In this document: one piece after another, positions 59,946-64,000 of the stretch
Position numbering within the stretch: position 1 is the stretch's first letter
Layout of the letters: each line of letters begins with the position of its first letter
NCBI RefSeq assembly: GCF_937875145.1
Contig: NZ_CALNCS010000005.1
Location: 11,173-75,172 of the forward strand
Direction: 5' to 3'
Source: Alkalibaculum bacchi
GTDB taxonomy: Bacteria > Bacillota > Clostridia > Eubacteriales > Alkalibacteraceae
Length of the DNA: 64,000 nucleotides
Translations under genes and position numbers: made by a program
Notes under the pieces: model-generated
What the model was told of the DNA's origin: nothing
Seen by the model: only the letters and a program-made list of their open reading frames with translations
Database searches by the model: none

Positions 59946-60908
59946 ATGAAGAAAATACTGATAATTACCATTTTACTCTTACTACTAGCAGGATGTACAG
60001 ATAAAGGCACTGTAACTAGTGGAGAAACAGCAACTACATCTAAATGGGAAGTGAATAGCAATGTAGAAGGTATGTTTGTAGAGCCTGGTTACAAGATCGA
60101 GTTGTCAATAAGTGAAAAGGGAAAGGATCAAGTAACTCAGGTAGATAAGGTTATACTAGAAGTAAATAACAAAGATCTTGCTATAATTAACGAGGATGGA
60201 TCTATAACTGTAAACAATGACGCGCTTAGTGGCATGGAACTAGAGATAAAAGTAAAGTTCAAAGAACTCAGTACAAATCTAGGTTACACTGTGTTAAAAC
60301 CATTAGGGACAACTGTTGACGAAAACAACAGAATCCTCAATGAGTCTGATTATGATGTAGTAGTCAATAAAAAAAGATTTTTGTCTTCTGATTACGTACC
60401 AAAGGATCTAGTAAAAGTAAATGTACCTACTCAATTAGAGAATCCTGAAGTGAATCAAATGAGAAAAATTCCAGCAGACCGTTTGCATGAATTGTTTGAG
60501 GGAGCAAAAAAAGAAGGATTTACCCTTATAGCCCGATCAGGATACCGTTCTTATAACACTCAGGACATATTATATAGAAATGTTGTGACATCCAAAGGAC
60601 AAACTTATGCCGACAAATATAGCGCCAAACCTGGCACTAGTGAGCATCAGACAGGGTTAGCTATGGACATTACTAGTGAAGGTGTAAATTTTCAACTTTC
60701 TGAAGATTTTGGTGAACTACCTGAGAGCATATGGGTAAAAGAAAACGCTCATAAATACGGTTTTATTATTAGATATCCAAAAGACAAAGAGGAAATCGTA
60801 GGCTACGCATACGAACCCTGGCATATTCGATATGTAGGAGTAGAACTAGCGACTAAGATTTATAAAAGCGGTTTGACGATGGAAGAGTACTTTGAAAAAG
60901 CCTACTAG
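59946..60908 (+). CDS. D,D-carboxypeptidase lipoprotein (VanY/M15B family)
   Basis: Cleaves terminal D-Ala from peptidoglycan stems. Signal peptide with lipobox LLAGC (Cys at about 16), an Ig-like domain (about 30-115), then M15B domain: ARSGYRSYNTQDILY (about 196-210), zinc motif SEHQTGLAMD (His and Asp, about 229-238) and WHIRYVG (third ligand His, near 296). 320 residues. ATG 59946 with GGGGG 7 bp upstream; the longer frame has no signal. The TAG stop is the beginning of a TAGGTGGTAAGGTGG array. It is not linked to vancomycin genes, so a cell-wall or germination role is more likely than resistance. Confidence 0.9.
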   Translation: MKKILIITILLLLLAGCTDKGTVTSGETATTSKWEVNSNVEGMFVEPGYKIELSISEKGKDQVTQVDKVILEVNNKDLAIINEDGSITVNNDALSGMELEIKVKFKELSTNLGYTVLKPLGTTVDENNRILNESDYDVVVNKKRFLSSDYVPKDLVKVNVPTQLENPEVNQMRKIPADRLHELFEGAKKEGFTLIARSGYRSYNTQDILYRNVVTSKGQTYADKYSAKPGTSEHQTGLAMDITSEGVNFQLSEDFGELPESIWVKENAHKYGFIIRYPKDKEEIVGYAYEPWHIRYVGVELATKIYKSGLTMEEYFEKAY

Positions 60909-60938
60909 GTGGTAAGGTGGTAAGGTGGTAAGGTGGTA
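60907..60938. repeat. Four perfect AGGTGGTA octamers
   Basis: Exact units at 60907, 60915, 60923 and 60931. The first overlaps the vanY-like stop TAG. Directly downstream TCAACGGTCATGGATTGACCGGCTGA forms a small hairpin (GGTCA/TGACC). Confidence 0.9.
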
Positions 60939-61123
60939 AAATCAACGGTCATGGATTGACCGGCTGATTATTCTTTGCCCATATTTTATTCAATAGAAGT
61001 GTGCTATTTTTGGTATATGCTACATTAAATACCATTTTATGTACTTTTAATTTTACATCTCCAAAAATTTCTTTCTTGAAGAAATGAGGTGTTTGTGTTA
61101 AGATACTATATGTTATAAAATAC

Positions 61124-61200
61124 GCGCCCGTAGCTCAGTAGGATAGAGCAACAGTTTCCTAAACTGTGTGCCGGTGGTTCGAATCCACTCGGGTGCGCCA
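61124..61200 (+). tRNA. tRNA-Arg (anticodon CCT)
   Basis: 77 nt cloverleaf: acceptor GCGCCCG with CGGGTGC (one G-U), D-stem AGCTC, anticodon stem CAGTT / AACTG with loop TTCCTAA (anticodon CCT, codon AGG), T-stem GTGG / CCAC with TTCGAATC, discriminator G and encoded CCA (61198-61200). Preceded by an AT-rich promoter-like stretch. The ATATGCGAC palindrome follows directly after CCA. Confidence 0.97.
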
Positions 61201-61560
61201 AGTATGCGACTAATGTCGCAATGAAAAGTGAACAGTGAACGATGAACGATGAATAATGAGCAGTATACGACAATAATAGTTAAATGTCGCATACTTGTAT
61301 TGTTCAATGTTCAGTGTTCATTTTTTCATTTTTCACTAAAAAGTCTTTTACCTTATAGCTCATAAAATCTTATTAAAACTATTATCTACTCTTACGAAAT
61401 ACCACAATAAGATAAAGATTACATTCGTAAAAATCGTGCCATTTTCGTGCCACTTCATAATAGAAATGAACGTTGAAATATTATATGTCTATTTTTCATT
61501 TTCTAGTAAGCTCTTCTCTTACATTCATCCTAACGTTTAAATATAATTCTATTTATCTAC
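61201..61560. repeat. ATATGCGAC palindrome with heptamers, then AT-rich DNA
   Basis: Arms AGTATGCGAC (61201) and GTCGCATACT (61285-61294), six heptamers GAAAAGT, GAACAGT, GAACGAT, GAACGAT, GAATAAT, GAGCAGT (61223-61264), then GTTCAAT, GTTCAGT, GTTCATT (61303-61323). The rest to 61560 is AT-rich with no gene; a CGTGCCATTTTCGTGCCAC direct repeat lies at 61435-61453. Confidence 0.7.
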
Positions 61561-61564
61561 ATAA

Positions 61565-61672
61565 AAGCCGAAAGCGGAAAAGCTCGCCTAAAGGCGAGCA
61601 AAGGCAATTGTTCAACTAAGGTTTAACTAGCGCTCAACAACTGTTCAACAATCATTCCATTATCGTTTCGTA
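61565..61672. repeat. Heptamer/CTCGCC piece and six-unit 11-bp array next to feoB
   Basis: GCCGAAA, GCGGAAA (61568-61581), CTCGCCTAAAGGCGAG (61584-61599), then 11-bp units GGCAATTGTTC, AACTAAGGTTT, AACTAGCGCTC, AACAACTGTTC, AACAATCATTC, CATTATCGTTT (61603-61668). The array ends 5 bp from the feoB stop. Confidence 0.75.
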
Positions 61673-63778
61673 CTAAAACAACAAACGATAAACACTAGCC
61701 GTAATAAAACACACTCCAAATGCAATCACAGTAGGGATCATAAAGGCTAGTACGGTCCATTTTAGGCTACCAGTTTCTTTTTTAATCGTCCATAGCGTGC
61801 TAGAGCAGGGCCAGTGAAGTAAGCTAAAGAGCATGGTGTTTAAGGCTGTTAATAAGGTCCAATTATTAGCGAGGAATATATCTCTTAAAGAAGATAGACT
61901 CTCATAATCCATAAGAGATCCAGCATTCAAATACGCCATAAGTATAATAGGCAAGACGATTTCATTAGCAGGCATGCCTAGGATAAAAGCTAAAAGTATA
62001 ACTCCATCTAATCCAATAAGCTGACCAAGAGGATCTAAAATACCTGAAAGAATTTGCAGAATAGGTACATTTCCAATGCTTATATTAGCTAAAATCCAGA
62101 TGGCTGCTCCTGTAGGTATCGCTACTAATAGAGCTCGCTTTAACACAAAAATCGTTCTATCAATTAGGGAAGAATATAATACTCGCCCAATTTTAGGGAT
62201 TCGATAAGGCGGAAGTTCTAAAGTAAAGGTAGATGGTACTCCTTTTAATAAGGTTTTTGACAAAACATAAGATACTAAAAGAGTTATTATGATACCTAAT
62301 AGTATTATGGCTGTAAGCGATAAAGTAGTAATTAGGCTATTTATTATGCCCTCTCCAGAAGAAAGAGTGAAAAACATAACCGAAATAGCAATAAGCGTAG
62401 GAAATCGTCCATTACATGGTACAAAGTTGTTGGTAATAATGGCGATGACTCTCTCTCTTGGAGACTCAATAATTCGGCAACCAATTACCCCAGCAGCATT
62501 ACATCCAAAACCCATACACATAGTAAGACATTGTTTTCCATGGGCAGAGGCTTTTTTAAATAGATGATCTAAATTAAAAGCTACTCGCGGTAAGAAACCT
62601 AAATCTTCTAGTATTGTAAACAATGGGAAGAAGATAGCCATTGGGGGAAGCATAACAGAAACTACCCAGGCAGTCGTCTTGTAAACTCCATCAAGAAGTA
62701 AATTTCTTAACCAAGATGAAACATTAATGGAGATTAAAAAAGCACTTAAATGATTTTGAAAACCAAATAGTATTTTAGATAACGCCTGAGAGGGATAGTT
62801 TGACCCTACAATAGTAATCCAAAATACAATACCTAAACATAGAATCATTATAGGTATTCCATATTTTTTTGAGGTAATAATATTATCTATTTTCATGTCT
62901 CTTTCGTGGATGTTTTTAGAACTCTTTACATACTTATCCACAAGAAACTCAATATATTTGAAATTATGATTATTTATGAACTCTCTTGTGGCACCTTTAT
63001 CTATATGAATAGATTTCCAAATAGCCTCTATGTTTTTGTAAGATTCTTCTGGAATATACTCTTTTAGAGATTCAATAAAGAATAAATCGCTATCTAATAT
63101 CCTCAAAGAAAGCCACCTTTTGTTTAAAGGTAAAACCTCTAGTTGACTTTCGATTTGTTCAACTTTTTCTTCTATGTCATCAGAATAATATGTTTTTTTA
63201 TTAGAGCTTTGTACTGAAGTACGAACTAAAGAAGAGATTTCCTTTTGTAATTGATCTAGGCCTATACCTTCTCTTGCAGAAGTTAGCACAATTGGTATAG
63301 AAAGTTCTTTTTTTAGCCCCTCTACATCAATGTGAATTCCTTTTTTCTTAGCTTCGTCTATTAAATTTATACATAGTACAACTTTATCGCTTAACTCCAT
63401 TACTTGTAATAATAGATTTAAGTTTCGTTCAAGGCAAGTTGCGTCGGCAACCACAATTACTGCATCTGGATTACCAAAGCAGATATAATCTCTAGCCACA
63501 ATTTCTTCTTCAGATGAAGCAAAAAGAGAGTAAGTCCCAGGTAAATCAACTAAAATATAGTCTTGACCTTTGTAATTGAAATTACCTCTAGCATTGACAA
63601 CAGTTTTTCCAGGCCAATTGCCTGTATGTTGATGTAGACCTGTTAGAGCATTAAATACTGTACTTTTGCCAGTGTTTGGATTACCAGCAAGGGCAATAGC
63701 GTATTCTCCATCTTCTTTTTGAATATCAAACAAATCTACAAAGGCTTCCCTCTTTGAAGATTGATACGTTAAACCCAA
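61673..63778 (-). CDS. feoB: Ferrous iron transporter FeoB
   Basis: GTP-driven Fe(II) uptake across the membrane. The N-terminal G domain has GNPNTGKST (32-40), switch region with HTGNWPGKT, DLPGTYS (G3), NLIDEAK (G4-type NxxD) and SAREG (G5). A helical regulatory domain precedes about eight helices with the Gate motifs (GCNAAGVIGCRI and PCNGRFPTL). TTG 63778 (AAAGGA 10 bp upstream) gives the usual MGLTYQS start; the GTG three codons upstream is too close to the site. 701 residues. No feoA is visible; the upstream 200 bp are repeats, so it could lie beyond the right edge. Confidence 0.95.
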   Translation of the reverse strand: MGLTYQSSKREAFVDLFDIQKEDGEYAIALAGNPNTGKSTVFNALTGLHQHTGNWPGKTVVNARGNFNYKGQDYILVDLPGTYSLFASSEEEIVARDYICFGNPDAVIVVADATCLERNLNLLLQVMELSDKVVLCINLIDEAKKKGIHIDVEGLKKELSIPIVLTSAREGIGLDQLQKEISSLVRTSVQSSNKKTYYSDDIEEKVEQIESQLEVLPLNKRWLSLRILDSDLFFIESLKEYIPEESYKNIEAIWKSIHIDKGATREFINNHNFKYIEFLVDKYVKSSKNIHERDMKIDNIITSKKYGIPIMILCLGIVFWITIVGSNYPSQALSKILFGFQNHLSAFLISINVSSWLRNLLLDGVYKTTAWVVSVMLPPMAIFFPLFTILEDLGFLPRVAFNLDHLFKKASAHGKQCLTMCMGFGCNAAGVIGCRIIESPRERVIAIITNNFVPCNGRFPTLIAISVMFFTLSSGEGIINSLITTLSLTAIILLGIIITLLVSYVLSKTLLKGVPSTFTLELPPYRIPKIGRVLYSSLIDRTIFVLKRALLVAIPTGAAIWILANISIGNVPILQILSGILDPLGQLIGLDGVILLAFILGMPANEIVLPIILMAYLNAGSLMDYESLSSLRDIFLANNWTLLTALNTMLFSLLHWPCSSTLWTIKKETGSLKWTVLAFMIPTVIAFGVCFITASVYRLLF

Positions 63779-63802
63779 TAGAAACACATCCTTTCGTTAT
63801 AA

Positions 63803-63985
63803 AACAGGTGGTCAGGTGGTCAGCATTAAGGTGGTCAGTAAAACCTAAACTCGCCTTCAGGCCAGGTAAAGACCTGATCTCGGAGTAATCCTGGAGCTAA
63901 GCGAAGGATCTAAGACCCCAAAGCCCCACCCTAGAAATGCTTTTGCTTACCACCTTACCACCTGACCACCTGACCACCTAATAAT
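63803..63985. repeat. Composite repeat with inverted AGGTGGTC ends upstream of feoB
   Basis: Octamers AGGTGGTCAGGTGGTCAGC (63806-63824) and AGGTGGTCAG (63829), CTCGCCTTCAGGCCAG (63850-63865), a decayed TAATCCTGGAGCTAAGCGA...GGATCTAAG block (63883-63913), and inverse TACCACCTTACCACCTGACC... to about 63980. It fills the region where the feoB promoter would be expected. Confidence 0.6.
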
Positions 63986-64000
63986 CTTAATTCACCAATA

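Noticed and set aside
61113..61307. Open frame on the minus strand containing GAPEWIRTTG and YPTELRAR
   Set aside because: It is the antisense of tRNA-Arg plus the palindrome. Such frames are a well-known artefact at tRNA genes.
61425..61460. Integrase remnant or attachment site near tRNA-Arg (CGTGCCATTTTCGTGCCAC)
   Set aside because: No integrase frame, no direct repeat of the tRNA 3' end and no island genes follow. The direct repeat is too short to support this.
683..63985. Insertion sequences
   Set aside because: No transposase or fragment of one is encoded in any composite; lengths are only 90-290 bp and target duplications were not visible.

Overview
The window reads as about 64 kb of chromosome from a low-GC, anaerobic, endospore-forming member of the Clostridia. 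The evidence is an alpha/beta SASP gene, a cotJABC cluster, two complete GerA-type germinant receptor loci, DUF3793 and CooT/DUF3842 genes, class I fumarase, frequent TTG/GTG starts behind strong GGAGG sites, and anaerobe-style oxygen defence (rubrerythrin, PerR, catalase). The mix resembles the Alkaliphilus/Natronincola group, but no marker here proves that. No rRNA, prophage, transposase, CRISPR array or plasmid gene was found. There is one tRNA (Arg, anticodon CCT).

Layout. 1-12 kb: a partial URO-D protein, ftsH, the two fumarase subunits, a PII/DUF1538 operon, proC, katA, an amino-acid permease and an FMN-binding lipoprotein. 12-25 kb: cold-shock protein, ATP-grasp ligase, mscL, a frameshifted small gene, cca, topB, germination locus 1 (gerB divergent from gerA-gerC) and proA. 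25-31 kb: two OmpR-type two-component systems and membrane proteins. 31-35 kb: molybdopterin genes (mogA opposite a Moco-riboswitch-controlled moaA-moaC, then a MOSC gene). 35-44 kb: DUF3793, O-antigen-ligase-like protein, SASP, a Fur regulator, a sporulation-kinase-like histidine kinase, a ferredoxin-like protein and mltG. 44-48 kb: ribDE-BA-H under an FMN riboswitch. 48-53 kb: CooT/DUF3842, rubrerythrin-PerR-glutaredoxin and methionine synthesis (metA-metY). 53-60 kb: germination locus 2, a decayed CAP gene, and cotJABC with an unusual CotJB. 60-64 kb: a VanY-like carboxypeptidase, the tRNA and feoB.

How parts work together. metA carries Glu at position 111, which fits acetyl-CoA use, and feeds O-acetylhomoserine to the adjacent metY. 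proA and proC are two steps of proline synthesis placed apart. Rubrerythrin, glutaredoxin and PerR form a peroxide-stress group with a 15-bp PerR-like operator. Two ger loci, SASP, cotJ and a kinase downstream of DnaA boxes form a sporulation/germination theme.

The strongest unexplained signal is between the genes. Nearly every gap holds short degenerate tandem arrays of fixed period: 7 bp (several families), 8 bp (AGGTGGTC/A) and 11 bp (AACNATNGTTN). They occur together with a TCATCCTGAG...GAAGGATCT block and CTCGCC-loop-GGCGAG hairpins, often as composites of 150-290 bp with inverted ends. Arrays run into the 3' ends of at least twelve genes and supply their stop codons. A second signal is a roughly 170-bp structured element present twice, each time directly after a Rho-independent terminator, with compensatory changes in its stems. 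All coordinates and motifs come from reading the sequence by eye; no search or folding program was run.
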